From positions 2,852,001 through 2,916,000 of the forward strand of contig NZ_CP042906.1 of the NCBI RefSeq assembly GCF_008728855.1: a stretch of DNA of 64,000 bases, given 5' to 3'. How positions within the stretch are numbered: position 1 is the stretch's first letter; each line of letters begins with the position of its first letter. The notes below the pieces were generated by a model. The model had not been told where the DNA came from. It worked only from the letters and a program-made list of their open reading frames with translations, and did not search any database. A program made the position numbers and the translations under genes. Source of the stretch: Hypericibacter terrae. Lineage in GTDB: Bacteria > Pseudomonadota > Alphaproteobacteria > Dongiales > Dongiaceae. Positions 38,546-48,660 of this stretch are shown one piece after another.

Positions 38546-39371
38546 CCGCGGGCGCGACCGCATGCTGTCCACGCCGGCGCACCTCGACGATCTCCGCCAC
38601 CACCGACAGTGCGATTTCTTCCGGCCCGATGGCGCCGAGATCGAGGCCGGCCGGCGCCCGCAGGCGATCGAGGCGCGTCGCCTCCAGGCCGTCTTCCTTC
38701 AACTGCTCCCGCAACGAGGCGGCCTTGGCGCGGCTGCCGACGAAGGCGACGTAATCGCTGTCGGTCGACAGCGCGGCCTTGAGGGCGGCGAGATCGCCGC
38801 GCCCTTGCGTCGCCACCACCAGGTAGCGCGGCCCCTCGACCTTCGCCGGCACGCCATAGCCCTCGATACGGCCGTCGAGATCGCCGAACGCGTCGAGGTC
38901 CGCCGGTGGGGCCGCGGCGGTCACGGCGAAGCCGATGCGCCGCGCCAGATCGGCGATCGCCACCGCCACCGGCGAGGCCCCCAGTACCACCACGCTCGCG
39001 CGCGGCAGCAGAGGCTCGACGAAGACGTCCATGGTACCGCGGCTCGGGCACATGTTCTTGGCGAAGGCGATACCCTCGCGCACCTCACCCGGCTGAAGCC
39101 CCTGCTCGTCCAACAGATCCTTGGGCTGGATGCTGACCAGCCGCGGCTTGCCGTCCGCCAGGGCTTCGCGCGCCGCCGCCAGGACGGCCGCCCGGGCGCA
39201 GCCCCCGCCGATCCAGCCACCCGCCACGCGCCCGTCCGGCGTGATGATCGCCTTGGCGCCGGCCTTGGCCGCGGTCAGCGACACCGTGCGCACCACGGTC
39301 GCCAGCGCGAAGGGCGTCCCCCGCGCCTTGAACTCGGAGACCAGCTCGAGGATGTCGTCGGCCTTCTTCAT
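38523..39371 (-). CDS. coxF: XdhC/CoxF family molybdenum-cofactor insertion protein
   Basis: A 282-residue XdhC/CoxI-family chaperone that helps load and sulfurate the molybdenum cofactor of xanthine dehydrogenase-type enzymes. The N-terminal XdhC motif (ATVVRTVSLTAAKAGAKAII, then GGWIGGGCAR) and the Rossmann-like C-terminal domain (VVLGASPVAVAIADLARRIG) are both present. It is the last gene of a coxMSLDEF-type operon, starting four bases after the coxE stop codon. Position fits coxF rather than coxI, which usually lies further downstream. The symbol is from synteny. Confidence 0.82.
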   Translation of the reverse strand: MKKADDILELVSEFKARGTPFALATVVRTVSLTAAKAGAKAIITPDGRVAGGWIGGGCARAAVLAAAREALADGKPRLVSIQPKDLLDEQGLQPGEVREGIAFAKNMCPSRGTMDVFVEPLLPRASVVVLGASPVAVAIADLARRIGFAVTAAAPPADLDAFGDLDGRIEGYGVPAKVEGPRYLVVATQGRGDLAALKAALSTDSDYVAFVGSRAKAASLREQLKEDGLEATRLDRLRAPAGLDLGAIGPEEIALSVVAEIVEVRRRGQHAVAPAVRVAGRL

Positions 39372-39374
39372 GGG

Positions 39375-40559
39375 TCAGAGCTTCGCCAAATAGGGTTCGA
39401 GCGCCGCCAGCGATGCCAGGTTGTGGGCCGGCGCGAACAGATCGACATAGGGCAATGCCGCCTGCATCCCGCCCGCGACCGGCGCATAGTCCTTCCAGCC
39501 CATCATCGGGTTGAGCCAGACGATGCGCCGGGCGCGCTTCCGAAGCGCCGCCATCTCCTGCGCCAACGCGCCCGGCTCGCCGGTGTCGTACCCGTCCGAC
39601 AGGATGATGACGACGCTGCGCGAATTCAGCACCCGTGCCGCATGGAAGCGGTTGAAGCTGGCGAGGCTCTCGCCGATGCGCGTCCCGCCGGACCAGCCCT
39701 GCGCCATCAGCGAGAGCCGCTCGACCGCGCGCACCGGGTCGCTCTCGCGCAGGGCTTCGGAGATATGCACCAGCCGGGTGTGGAAGACATAGGCTTCCGC
39801 ATCCTGCGCCCGCTCCACCAGCCCGCGCATGAAACGCACGAACGCCGTGGAATAGAGGCTCATCGAGCCGGAGACGTCGAGCAGCATGACCAGTCGCAGC
39901 GGCTTCTCCTTGCGCCGGCGCCGCACCAGGTCGACCGGCGTGCCGCCATGACCGATGCTGGCCCGGATTGTGCGCCGCATGTCGATGCGCCGGCCGCGGC
40001 GATGCCGGCGGTCGCGCCGCGTGAGGCGATCGCGCATCGCGCGCGCCAGCCGCTCGGCCAGCTCCATGGCCTGATCCAAGGCGTCGGGCTCGGCGATGTG
40101 GCGCAGATCCGTCTGGCTCAGGCCTTCGGCGCTGCTGGCACCGCGTGACCGGCCTTCGCCTGGCAGGTCAGCGCTCTCGTCCAGCGCATCGCGGTCGGCG
40201 ACCGCTGTCGTCGAGCCGGCCTTGTCGCCGAAGCCCGGAAAGCCGCTGCGCCGCTCGGCTCGCGCGGCGTCGGGCCTCGCACCGCTAGCCCGCACCGCCG
40301 TCTTCATGCCGCGGCCCAGCCAGAAGGCGTCGAAGATCTCGTCGAAGCGCTGCCAATCCTGCTGCCGGCTGCAGAAGAGCGCCTTGAAGGCTTCGCGCAG
40401 ATAGACCGGGCGCAGCGCCAGCTCCGAGGTCATGACCTTGAGCGCATCCTGCGTCTCGCCCAGCCCGGTCGCGAAACCGTTGGCGCGCAGCGACCGCACG
40501 AAGGCGGCGAGCCTCGCCCGCGCCGACGCGCCGATGGGCGTCATGGCCGCGCTCTCCAT
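39375..40559 (-). CDS. coxE: VWA-domain protein CoxE
   Basis: A 394-residue cytoplasmic protein with a CoxE-like N-terminal domain and a von Willebrand factor A domain carrying the MIDAS metal motif DVSGSMS, followed by IRMGESLASFN-like and IILSDGYDTG strands. With the MoxR-type ATPase CoxD it is required for maturation of the copper-molybdenum site of CO dehydrogenase. A long arginine-rich charged region (RRDRRHRRGRRIDMRRT) precedes the VWA domain. It starts one base after the coxD stop codon, so the two are translationally coupled. Confidence 0.88.
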   Translation of the reverse strand: MESAAMTPIGASARARLAAFVRSLRANGFATGLGETQDALKVMTSELALRPVYLREAFKALFCSRQQDWQRFDEIFDAFWLGRGMKTAVRASGARPDAARAERRSGFPGFGDKAGSTTAVADRDALDESADLPGEGRSRGASSAEGLSQTDLRHIAEPDALDQAMELAERLARAMRDRLTRRDRRHRRGRRIDMRRTIRASIGHGGTPVDLVRRRRKEKPLRLVMLLDVSGSMSLYSTAFVRFMRGLVERAQDAEAYVFHTRLVHISEALRESDPVRAVERLSLMAQGWSGGTRIGESLASFNRFHAARVLNSRSVVIILSDGYDTGEPGALAQEMAALRKRARRIVWLNPMMGWKDYAPVAGGMQAALPYVDLFAPAHNLASLAALEPYLAKL

Positions 40560-40560
40560 C

Positions 40561-41442
40561 TCAGGCCACTCGACCGAGCAACCGGTCGCTGACCTCGCGG
40601 GTCAGCCGGCGCTGGTCCTCGTTGGTCTTGAGCAGGCAGATCAGCGTGTCATGGACGGCTTCGGGATCCTGATGCAGATCCTTGATGCCGAGGCCGGCCA
40701 AAGCCGCGGCCCAATCGAGGGATTCGGCGACGCCGGGGATCTTGCGCAGATCTTCTTTCCGGATCGCGGCCACCATGCGGGCGATCTGCAGCGCCAGACT
40801 CGCATCGATATCGGGCATCCGTGCCAGCAGGATGCGCGCCTCTCGGTCGGGCTCGGGGAAATCGACGAAGTGATAGAGGCAACGCCGGCGCAGGGCGTCC
40901 GACAGCTCGCGGGTGCCGTTCGACGTGATCACCACTCGCGGAATGGCTTTGGCCTGGATCGTGCCCAGCTCCGGCACCGTGATCTGGAAGTCGGCCAACA
41001 GCTCGAGCAGAAAAGCCTCGAATTCCTCGTCGGCGCGATCGATCTCGTCGATCAGCAGGACGGGCGCCTCCTCCTGGCGGATCGCCTGCAGCAGCGGACG
41101 CTCCAGCAGGTAGGGCTCGGAGAAGATATGGGCCTCGACGCGGTCCGGGTCGTCGCCGGCATTCTCGCGCGCCTTGATGGCGAGAAGCTGGCGCTGATAG
41201 TTCCATTCATAGAGCGCCGCGTTCTGGTCCAGACCCTCATAGCATTGGAGGCGGATCAGCTTCGCCCGATGCAGGGCGGATAGCGCCTTGGCCACCTCGG
41301 TCTTGCCGACGCCGGCGGCACCTTCGAGCAGCAAGGGGCGCTTCAGCAGTTCCATCAGCCAGAGCGCAGTGGCAAGACCGGGGTCGGCGATATAGCCAAC
41401 CCCGGCCAACCGCTCCGCAATCCCGGAGCGGTCAGCGGTCAT
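40561..41442 (-). CDS. coxD: MoxR-family AAA+ ATPase CoxD
   Basis: A 293-residue MoxR-type AAA+ ATPase. Walker A is GAAGVGKTE, Walker B is VLLIDEIDRAD, and sensor 1 is ITSNGTREL. In Oligotropha CoxD is needed to assemble the sulfur and copper parts of the active site of CO dehydrogenase, acting with CoxE. ATG 41442 gives the family's normal start; the frame is open further upstream but overlaps coxL. It lies 52 bases after coxL and one base before coxE. Confidence 0.9.
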   Translation of the reverse strand: MTADRSGIAERLAGVGYIADPGLATALWLMELLKRPLLLEGAAGVGKTEVAKALSALHRAKLIRLQCYEGLDQNAALYEWNYQRQLLAIKARENAGDDPDRVEAHIFSEPYLLERPLLQAIRQEEAPVLLIDEIDRADEEFEAFLLELLADFQITVPELGTIQAKAIPRVVITSNGTRELSDALRRRCLYHFVDFPEPDREARILLARMPDIDASLALQIARMVAAIRKEDLRKIPGVAESLDWAAALAGLGIKDLHQDPEAVHDTLICLLKTNEDQRRLTREVSDRLLGRVA

Positions 41443-41494
41443 CGGGCCTGTCCGACGGTGGGGCCGTTGACGATAGACGAGCTCGATGATCGCC

Positions 41495-43915
41495 TCACTT
41501 GTGCAGCCCCGCCTGCTTCGCCGCCAGCCAGGTCCGCCAGCCGTCATGCGGCATCTGGATATGGCCGATATCGAGATGGCCGAAGGCGTCGTTGACGGCG
41601 TTGGAGAAGGCCGGCACGCCGCCGACATTGGGGCTTTCGCCCACGCCCTTGGCGCCGATCGGATGATGCGGCGAGGGCGTGACCGTGAAATCGGTCTCCC
41701 ACACCGGCGTCTCGACCGCGGTCGGCATGAAGTAGTCCATGAAGGTACCGGTCACGACATTGCCGGTCTCGTCATATTTGATCTCCTGGCCCATCGCGAT
41801 GCCGAAGGCCTCGGTGAGGCCGCCATGGACCTGGCCTTCGATGATCATCGGATTGATGCGGGTGCCGCAATCGTCCAGTGCATAGAAACGCCGGATCTTG
41901 GTGTAACCGGTATCGGCATCGACATCGCAGACGCAGATATAGGCGCCGAAGGGAAAGGTCATGTTTGGCGGGTCGTAGTAATTGACCGCCTCCAGCCCAT
42001 GCTCCATGCCCGGCGGCACGTTGTTGTAGGCCGCCCAGGCGATCTCCTTCATGCTCTTGGTGCGCTCGGGCAGGCCCTTCACCCGGAAGCCGTCGATATC
42101 CCATTCGAGATCGCCCTCGGCGACTTCGAGCAGATGGGCGGCGATCTTCTGGGCCTTGGCCTTGATCTTGCGCGCCGCCACAGCGGTGGCGGCACCCGAG
42201 ACCGGCGTCGAGCGCGAGCCATAGGTGCCGAGACCGTAGGGCGCGGTATCGGTGTTGCCCTCCTCGATATTGATGCTGTCCGCGGGAATGCCGAGCTCGG
42301 TGGCGATGATCTGGCCGTAGGTGGTCTCGTGGCCCTGCCCCTGGCTCTTCGTGCCGAGCCGCGCGATCACGGCCCCGGTCGGATGCACGCGGATCTCGCA
42401 GGAATCGAACATGCCGATGCCGAGGATGTCGCAGTTCTTGGTGGGACCCGCGCCGACGATCTCGGTGAAGAAGGCGACGCCGATGCCCATCAGCTCGCGG
42501 GTCTCGCCGCGCTTGAAGGCTTCGCGCTTCTGGCGCTGCTCCTCGCGCAGCTTCGAATAGCCCACCGCATCCATCGCCTTGCGCATGGCGACATGATAAT
42601 TGCCGGAATCATACTCCCATCCCAACGCCGATTTGTAAGGGAACTGCTCGGCACGGATCAGGTTCTTGAGTCGCAGCTCGGCCGGATCCATCTTCAGCTT
42701 CTTCGCCAGCACGTCGATCGCGCGCTCGATGCAATAGGCGGCCTCGGTCACGCGGAAGGAGCAGCGATAGGCGACGCCGCCCGGCGCCTTGTTGGTATAG
42801 ACCCCGTCCACCGACACATAAGCCGCCGGAATATCGTAGGAACCGGTGACGATGTTGAAGAATCCCGCCGGCCATTTGCTGGGATCGGCGCAGGCATCGA
42901 AGGCGCCGTGATCGGCCAGCACATGGACCTTGAGGCCGGTGATGCGGCCATCCTTGGTCGCCGCCAGCTCGGTCGTCATGTGATAGTCGCGAGCGAAGGC
43001 GGTCGCCGTCAGATTCTCGATCCGGTCCTCGACCCATTTGATCGGCACGCCCAGCACGATCGAGCCGACGATGGAGCAGACATAGCCCGGATAGACGCCA
43101 ACCTTGTTGCCGAAGCCGCCACCGATATCGGGCGCGATCACATGGATCTTCTGCTCTGTGATTCCGGAGAGCAGGGCCGCGACCGTGCGCACCACATGCG
43201 GCGCCTGGAACGTGCCCCAGACCGTGAGCTCGCCGCGCACCTTGTCCATCGAGGCAACGCAGGCGCAGGTCTCGAGCGGACTCGGATGGACGCGCTGATA
43301 GGAGATCAGCTCCTTGATCTTCACCTCGGCCGCGTTCAACGCGGCGTCGGTTGCGCCCTGGTCGCCGATCTCCCAGTTGAAGATATGGTTCCAATGCTTG
43401 CGCTTGCCATGGGCGCCTTCGGTCTTGCCCTTGAGGTCTTCGCGCAGGACCGGCGCGTTCTGATCCATCGCCTTGAAGGGATCGATGACGACGGGGAGAT
43501 CCTCATACTCGACCTCGACCAGCTCGACCGCGTCGGCCGCGATATAGCGGTCCTCGGCGATGACGAAGGCGACCTCCTGGTTCTGGAACAGCACCTTGTC
43601 GCCGGCGAGCACGGCCTGCACGTCGCCCGCCAGCGTCGGCATCCAGTCGAGCTTGACAGGCTTCAGTTCGTTGGCCGTCAGGACTGCCTTCACGCCCGGC
43701 AGCGCCGCCGCCTTGGAGACGTCGATCTTCTTGATGCGGGCATGGGCGTAGGGCGAGCGCACGAAGTCGCCGAACAACATGCCCGGCAGCTTGAGGTCGT
43801 CCACATAGTTGCCCTTGCCCTGGATGAAGCGGGCGTCTTCGGTGCGCCGGCGCGAGCAACCCATGCCTTCGAGCCGGGCTTCGCGCTCCGCGCGCGTGGG
43901 GGATGTGTCGTTCAT
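41495..43915 (-). CDS. coxL: Form I aerobic CO dehydrogenase, large subunit
   Basis: An 806-residue molybdenum-copper subunit; Oligotropha CoxL is 809. It oxidises CO with water to CO2 at the Mo-Cu centre. The active-site loop reads AYRCSFR with Cys385, matching the copper-binding Cys388 of Oligotropha. This loop defines form I, genuine CO dehydrogenase, whereas form II enzymes have AYRGAGR. Mo-cofactor contacts [12 protein letters not shown] and [11 protein letters not shown] are present, the latter with the catalytic-site Glu. The ATG overlaps the coxS stop codon (ATGA), so the two are translationally coupled. Confidence 0.96.
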   Translation of the reverse strand: MNDTSPTRAEREARLEGMGCSRRRTEDARFIQGKGNYVDDLKLPGMLFGDFVRSPYAHARIKKIDVSKAAALPGVKAVLTANELKPVKLDWMPTLAGDVQAVLAGDKVLFQNQEVAFVIAEDRYIAADAVELVEVEYEDLPVVIDPFKAMDQNAPVLREDLKGKTEGAHGKRKHWNHIFNWEIGDQGATDAALNAAEVKIKELISYQRVHPSPLETCACVASMDKVRGELTVWGTFQAPHVVRTVAALLSGITEQKIHVIAPDIGGGFGNKVGVYPGYVCSIVGSIVLGVPIKWVEDRIENLTATAFARDYHMTTELAATKDGRITGLKVHVLADHGAFDACADPSKWPAGFFNIVTGSYDIPAAYVSVDGVYTNKAPGGVAYRCSFRVTEAAYCIERAIDVLAKKLKMDPAELRLKNLIRAEQFPYKSALGWEYDSGNYHVAMRKAMDAVGYSKLREEQRQKREAFKRGETRELMGIGVAFFTEIVGAGPTKNCDILGIGMFDSCEIRVHPTGAVIARLGTKSQGQGHETTYGQIIATELGIPADSINIEEGNTDTAPYGLGTYGSRSTPVSGAATAVAARKIKAKAQKIAAHLLEVAEGDLEWDIDGFRVKGLPERTKSMKEIAWAAYNNVPPGMEHGLEAVNYYDPPNMTFPFGAYICVCDVDADTGYTKIRRFYALDDCGTRINPMIIEGQVHGGLTEAFGIAMGQEIKYDETGNVVTGTFMDYFMPTAVETPVWETDFTVTPSPHHPIGAKGVGESPNVGGVPAFSNAVNDAFGHLDIGHIQMPHDGWRTWLAAKQAGLHK

Positions 43916-44412
43916 TCCGCGGCCTCCTTCGTCACCTGGCCGCCGAGCTTGTCGGCGGCATGGCGGATCGCCTTCACGATGTTCTGGTAGCCGGTGCAGC
44001 GGCAGATATTGCCGGAGATGCCCCAGCGGATCTCGTCGTCGGTCGGGTTCGGATTTTCTTGCAGCAGCCGGTGCGCACGCATGATCATTCCCGGCGTGCA
44101 GAAGCCGCATTGCAGCCCGTGTTTCTCGCGGAAGGCCTCCTGCAGCGCATGGAGCGTGCCGTCGGGCTTGGCCATCCCCTCGATCGTCGTGACCGAGGCG
44201 CCGTCGGCCTGGACCGCGAAGATGGTGCAGGATTTGACCGAGCGCCCGTCGAGATCGACCGTGCAGGCCCCGCAATGGGTGGTCTCGCAACCGATATGGG
44301 TTCCGGTCAGGTTCTGCTTCTCGCGCAGGAAATGGACCAGCAGCATGCGCGGCTCGACCAGCGCGTCGATCTCGCGGCCATTGATCGTCATCGTCACTTG
44401 GCTTTTCGCCAT
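43912..44412 (-). CDS. coxS: Aerobic CO dehydrogenase small (iron-sulfur) subunit
   Basis: A 166-residue subunit with two [2Fe-2S] clusters that relay electrons from the molybdenum site to FAD. The plant-type ferredoxin cluster cysteines lie in [16 protein letters not shown] and SVKSC; the second set lies in CGFCTPGMI and CRCTGYQN. It is the middle gene of coxMSL and overlaps coxL by four bases. Confidence 0.95.
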   Translation of the reverse strand: MAKSQVTMTINGREIDALVEPRMLLVHFLREKQNLTGTHIGCETTHCGACTVDLDGRSVKSCTIFAVQADGASVTTIEGMAKPDGTLHALQEAFREKHGLQCGFCTPGMIMRAHRLLQENPNPTDDEIRWGISGNICRCTGYQNIVKAIRHAADKLGGQVTKEAAE

Positions 44413-44431
44413 GATTTTTCTCCCTCCCCGC

Positions 44432-45295
44432 TCAGGACGCGCGCGACTGGGCCAGCGCCACGGCCCGGCGCAGCATCACGCCCGCCATCTTGCGCCGGTA
44501 CTCGACCGGCCCGCGCCCGTCCGAGGCCGGCGCCACCTGGGCCTCGGCCGCCGTGACCGCCTTGTCGAGCGCCGCTCTGCCGAGATCGCTGCCGACCAGC
44601 GCCGCACTCGCATCGGCGGCAAAGAGCGGCGTCTCGGAAAGATTGGTGAGGCCGATCGATGCGGATTTGCATGTTCCGCCCTGCATGGTGATGAGCACAG
44701 CCGCGGCGGCGGTCGCGTAATCGCCGACCTTCCGCTTCAGCTTCTCATAGGCATAGCCATGGCCTGTCGCCGGTACCGGGATGCGAACGGCGGTGAGGAT
44801 TTCGCCCGGTTCGAGCGAGGTGAAATAGGCGCCCTGATAGAAGTCGCGCGCCTTGACCTTGCGCTCGCTGCCCTTGCCGAGAAGGTGATAGGTGGCGTCG
44901 AGGCATTGCATCAGCGCGGGCATGTCGTTGCCGGGATCGCCATTGGCGACATTACCGCCCAGCGTCCCCTGATAGCGCACCTGCGGATCGGCGATCATCA
45001 GCGCCGCCTCGCGCAGGATCGGGATCGCCTTGGTCAGCCGGTCGGACCCGATCATCTCATGCTGGGTGGTCATGGCCCCGATGGCGATGACCCCGCCCTC
45101 GTCCTTGATGAATTTGAGATCGCCGATCCGCCCGAGATCCACGAGATGGGTCGGCTTGGCCAGCCGCAGCTTCATCATCGGGATCAGGCTGTGACCGCCG
45201 GCCAGAGGTCGGGCGTCGTCGCCCAGCTGGGCCAGCAGAGCGACCGCCTCCTGGGCGGATTTCGGCCGGTGGTAGGCGAAGCTGCCTGGTATCAC
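44432..45295 (-). CDS. coxM: Aerobic CO dehydrogenase medium (FAD) subunit
   Basis: A 287-residue FAD-binding subunit; the Oligotropha protein is 288. It passes electrons from the iron-sulfur subunit to the quinone pool. FAD contacts are [10 protein letters not shown] and [14 protein letters not shown]. The start is a GTG at 45295 preceded by GAGGGAGGA, and the text begins [10 protein letters not shown] as in other CoxM proteins; no ATG is suitably placed. It is 20 bases upstream of coxS. The 261 bases upstream (to coxC) hold the likely operon promoter and a pair of direct repeats. Confidence 0.93.
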   Translation of the reverse strand: MIPGSFAYHRPKSAQEAVALLAQLGDDARPLAGGHSLIPMMKLRLAKPTHLVDLGRIGDLKFIKDEGGVIAIGAMTTQHEMIGSDRLTKAIPILREAALMIADPQVRYQGTLGGNVANGDPGNDMPALMQCLDATYHLLGKGSERKVKARDFYQGAYFTSLEPGEILTAVRIPVPATGHGYAYEKLKRKVGDYATAAAAVLITMQGGTCKSASIGLTNLSETPLFAADASAALVGSDLGRAALDKAVTAAEAQVAPASDGRGPVEYRRKMAGVMLRRAVALAQSRAS

Positions 45296-45510
45296 GGGCG
45301 TCCTCCCTCGGTTTCGCCGCCCGGGCCCTTCTGGGTCCGGATTCCGGCGCGTGTCCTCGAACTCGTGACAGCGGTGATTGCTGCGCTGCACAAATTTTCT
45401 CGGGTGGATCAAGGCCTTCCGGGATCGGGAAGCCGCTCGAACCATCGAGGGACAGAGTCGGACGGCGGGGAACCGGTGCCAAATACCGCTGCACCAAAGC
45501 ACCCAGAACC

Positions 45511-45542
45511 GCACGAACTGCGACGGTTCTGCACGAGTTGCG
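45511..45542 (-). promoter_or_regulatory. Pair of direct repeats, candidate LytTR (CoxC) binding site
   Basis: GCACGAACTGCG (45511-45522) and GCACGAGTTGCG (45531-45542) are 12-bp direct repeats differing at two positions, with starts exactly 20 bases apart, about two helical turns. LytTR regulators typically bind two such repeats with spacing close to 21 bases. They lie right after the coxC stop codon and about 220 bases upstream of coxM. An overlapping inverted repeat CAGAACCG/CGGTTCTG (45504-45511 and 45523-45530) is also seen. Confidence 0.5.
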
Positions 45543-45556
45543 TCAGACTCTCTGAC

Positions 45557-46759
45557 TTACTGGGCCGCGCCCTGGCTCAAATGCTCGAGCGTCTCCACCT
45601 GCGCCTTGAGGCTGGAGAGCTTTGCCCGGCTTACCGGAACGATTCTCCTGGCGCTGCCGGCAAGCTCGACCTGCCCGGTATCCCCGGCCCGCCGCACCGC
45701 CACGATCCGCTCGAGATTGACGATGTGGCTACGATGGATCCGGACGAACTGCGACGGGTCCAGCCGTCCCTCGAGCTCGCTGATCGAGAGGCTGCAGAAC
45801 AGGTCGTCGGTCCCGTTGAAGATGTAGGTGTAATGGGCGTTCGCATGGACGGCGAACACTTCCTCCGGCGGGATCAGCTGGGTGGCGCCGGCCCGCTCAA
45901 CCGGGATCCGGTTGCCGGGGCGCCGGGGCGGGCGGCCGAGGCCGCCCAGGGGGGCCGGGCCGCTGGGAGAGGCAGAGTGCGGGAAATCGGCCGGCGCCGC
46001 CCGCGTCACCACGAAAACCGCGTCGTCGGCCCTCACGGGCGGAACGCTCGCCGCGGCCCGATCCGGGACCAGTGTCAGCAGAAAGATGCCCGAGACCAGG
46101 AAGGCGACCACCGCCACCACGATCGCCAGCAGATCGACAGAAAGGGCCGGCGGCAGCGACGCCGTTCCCATCGCCATCGGTTCGACGTGGAGCCCGGCCA
46201 TGGCGGTGTAGTGCATGCCGGCGATGGCCAGCCCCAGGGCCGTCGCCGAAACGATCAGCGGCGGATGGCGGCGGGCGCCGAAGCCCAGCCACAAGGCCAG
46301 CGACGAGGCCGCGATCGCGATCAGCACGCTGGCGACAACCAGGCGCCAATCGTGATCGAGATGCAGGCTGCGATGGAGCGCCGTCATGCCGATGTAATGC
46401 ATCGACGCGATCCCGACGCCCATGAAGAGCGAAGCCGCCGCGATGCGCAACGGGGTCGGCGGGCCGAAGCTTGCCGCCACCAGGGCGAGGCCGACCACGA
46501 TCACGCAGACCAGGAAGGAGAGCAGCGTCGGGAAGACCAGGAAATCGACCGTTCCCGGCAGCTGCGCCGCGAGCATGGCGACGAAATGCATCGACCAGAT
46601 GCCGACCCCGAGCGACAGGGCCGCGCCGGCAAGCCGCAGGCGACGGCGCAAACCTTCGGTCGCGCCCAGCCTCACCGCCAGGCTCAAGCCGACATAGCTG
46701 CCCTGGATGGCGACGGCGAGCGACAGCGCCACCAACCACGGCTCATGCGTGACTGGCAT
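45557..46759 (-). CDS. coxC: MHYT-LytTR transmembrane regulator, CoxC-like
   Basis: A 400-residue protein. The N-terminal 240 residues form an MHYT domain with about seven membrane helices and three motif copies, WSMHFVAML, ASMHYIGMT and AGMHYTAMA; this domain is proposed to bind copper and sense diatomic gases. The C-terminal 100 residues are a LytTR DNA-binding domain (PPEEVFAVHANAHYTYIF, then FVRIHRSHIVNLERI). In Oligotropha both CoxC and CoxH have this design and flank the cox genes. Being just upstream of coxM, it is a strong candidate CO-responsive activator of the operon. Sensing of CO is inference. Confidence 0.88.
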   Translation of the reverse strand: MPVTHEPWLVALSLAVAIQGSYVGLSLAVRLGATEGLRRRLRLAGAALSLGVGIWSMHFVAMLAAQLPGTVDFLVFPTLLSFLVCVIVVGLALVAASFGPPTPLRIAAASLFMGVGIASMHYIGMTALHRSLHLDHDWRLVVASVLIAIAASSLALWLGFGARRHPPLIVSATALGLAIAGMHYTAMAGLHVEPMAMGTASLPPALSVDLLAIVVAVVAFLVSGIFLLTLVPDRAAASVPPVRADDAVFVVTRAAPADFPHSASPSGPAPLGGLGRPPRRPGNRIPVERAGATQLIPPEEVFAVHANAHYTYIFNGTDDLFCSLSISELEGRLDPSQFVRIHRSHIVNLERIVAVRRAGDTGQVELAGSARRIVPVSRAKLSSLKAQVETLEHLSQGAAQ

Positions 46760-46881
46760 CGGCGGTTCCTCTCTCCACCGCGATCCATGCGCGAGACCGG
46801 GGAAAAGCTACCGCAAAGACCGGCCCGATGCTACGCCCTGCCTCCTATCGCCCGCCCGGCGGAAACGGATCGATCTGTCGA

Positions 46882-47784
46882 CTAACCCTGCAGGAGATGC
46901 CCGACGAACCAGTCCCGCGCGGCCGCGCTGGAGGCGGCGAAGTCCTTGACGTAGGCATCGAAATGCCCGCCCTGCAGCAGCGCCAGCTTCTTCGGCTCGA
47001 GCGCGCGGCCGTAGGCCGTGATGGCCTCGTCGGCCACCGTCAAATGGTCGCCCGCTGCCACGACCATGAGAAGGGGAGTCGGGCTGATGAACTCGATATA
47101 GGCACCCGGCTCATATTCGGTGAACAGCTCGACCGACTGCAGCGTCACTTCGTTGCGCCAGGCCGGCGCCCGCAGCTTGGCTGTCTCGGTGAACCATTCG
47201 AAAGAGTCCGGCGTCGGCAGCGCGCAAGGAACGTTCGGATCGTTCGACATGACGGCGATCATGCCGTGCGGCTTGCCGGCAAAGCGCGCCTTGCGGTCCT
47301 CGACGAACATCCCCTGCACGGCGGCGATGATGTCCGCGCGGATCAGGCGGCGCGCATTCCGATGGCCGCTGATCAGCGGCACCTGCGCCACGACGCATTT
47401 GACGCGGCGGTCGAGAGCGCCGACGACCAGCACATGCGCCCCGCTATAGCTCGAGCCCCAGATGCCGATCTTGTTCGCGTCCACCTCCGGCAGCGTGGAG
47501 GCGTAGGTGATGGCGTCCCGATAGTCGGCGACCTGACGCCACGGATCGATATGCTGGCGGGGCTCGCCGCCGCTGGCGCCGAAGTTGCGATTGTCGAACA
47601 CGAGCGCGCCGAGACCGGCGGCGGAATAGACCTCGGCATATTTGTCGAGGTAGTTCTCCTTCACCGCCGAGAAGCCGTGTGCCATCACGATCGTAGGAAC
47701 GGGGCTGCGCGCCTGATCGGGCAGATACAGCCAGCCCCGCAGCGTCACGCCGTCTTCCGTCTTGAAATCAATGTCCTTGCGCAT
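46882..47784 (-). CDS. Alpha/beta hydrolase of the dienelactone/BAAT-like type
   Basis: A 300-residue alpha/beta hydrolase. The oxyanion region is VMAHGFSAVKEN and the nucleophile elbow is GIWGSSYSGAH (Ser). The distal acidic residue probably lies in AAGDHLTV, and the histidine is His in LLQGGHFDAY. Similar proteins (Hydrolase_4/DLH-like) act on esters or amides, but the substrate here is unknown. ATG 47784 is preceded by AAGGAGAGGAGG and preferred over the start at 47817. It lies 122 bases from coxC and could be read from the same strand. Confidence 0.85.
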   Translation of the reverse strand: MRKDIDFKTEDGVTLRGWLYLPDQARSPVPTIVMAHGFSAVKENYLDKYAEVYSAAGLGALVFDNRNFGASGGEPRQHIDPWRQVADYRDAITYASTLPEVDANKIGIWGSSYSGAHVLVVGALDRRVKCVVAQVPLISGHRNARRLIRADIIAAVQGMFVEDRKARFAGKPHGMIAVMSNDPNVPCALPTPDSFEWFTETAKLRAPAWRNEVTLQSVELFTEYEPGAYIEFISPTPLLMVVAAGDHLTVADEAITAYGRALEPKKLALLQGGHFDAYVKDFAASSAAARDWFVGHLLQG

Positions 47785-48006
47785 CGCCGCCTCCTCTCCT
47801 TGCAGGCGACCGGCCATGGATCACCGCAACCCGGACTAAGGGGGGGTCGCCTTTAGCCCATCCTAGCAGGCGGGCGCGCCGCCAGCGAACCTCGCCATTG
47901 GGTCTCATTGCTTTTCGGCCCTCGACCGGATCGCGACGGAACGGCATGCTGCAACCGCGAACGAGCCCTTCCCCTATCGGTGACGCGAAGCTTAAGGAGC
48001 GAGCCC

Positions 48007-48639
48007 TTGTACAAACTCTATTGGAGCCCCGGATCGGCCGCCATGGCGCCTCATGCCGTGCTGCTGGAACTGGGCGTGGCGCACGAGCTGCAGCAGCTCG
48101 ATCCAAAGAAAGGCGAGACCCGGACGCCGGAATATCTGAAGCTCAATCCCCATGCGCGGGTCCCGACCTTGGTCGAGGGCGAGATGGCGATGTATGAGTC
48201 TGCCGCCATCGTCCAGTATCTCTGCGAGCGCCATCCCGCCTCCGAGCTGGCGCCGGCGCCGGGCACCTGGCAGCGCCCGCTGTTCCTGCAATGGATGACC
48301 TATCTCACCAACACGCTGCAGGAGGAGCTCAGCCATTGGTGGCATGCCGAAGCCTATGTCGGCGCCGACGAGCATTGCCACAAGCCGCTGGTCGAGACCG
48401 CCGAGCGCAATCTCGATCAGATGTGGCGTTTCATCGACGGCCATCTCGCGGCGCAAGGACCCTTCCTGCTGGGTGCCCGCTTCAGCGCGGCCGACATCTA
48501 TCTCACCATGCTGGCGCGCTGGTCGCGCAATTGCGCCAAGCCCGCGAACCGCTTTCCGGCGCTCGGGCGCCTGATCGAGACGGTGAAGGCCCGTCCGGCC
48601 TATGCCCGCATGCTGGAGCAGGAAGGCATCACGCAGTAG
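48007..48639 (+). CDS. Glutathione S-transferase family protein
   Basis: A 210-residue two-domain GST. The thioredoxin-like domain begins YKLYWSPGSAAMAPHAVLLE and has the cis-Pro motif ARVPTLVEG plus the glutathione-binding YESAAIVQYL. The all-helical C-terminal domain carries FSAADIYLTML. The catalytic Ser/Cys position is in SPGSAAMA. The start is a TTG at 48007 with AAGGAG eight bases upstream; no ATG is close. Isolated gene. Confidence 0.87.
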   Translation: MYKLYWSPGSAAMAPHAVLLELGVAHELQQLDPKKGETRTPEYLKLNPHARVPTLVEGEMAMYESAAIVQYLCERHPASELAPAPGTWQRPLFLQWMTYLTNTLQEELSHWWHAEAYVGADEHCHKPLVETAERNLDQMWRFIDGHLAAQGPFLLGARFSAADIYLTMLARWSRNCAKPANRFPALGRLIETVKARPAYARMLEQEGITQ

Positions 48640-48660
48640 CGCCTGTGAAAGAAGACCACG

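Noticed and set aside
41495-43915. Reading the large subunit as xanthine dehydrogenase or form II CoxL
   Set aside because: The AYRCSFR loop with Cys385 and the neighbouring coxD, coxE and coxC genes show form I CO dehydrogenase.
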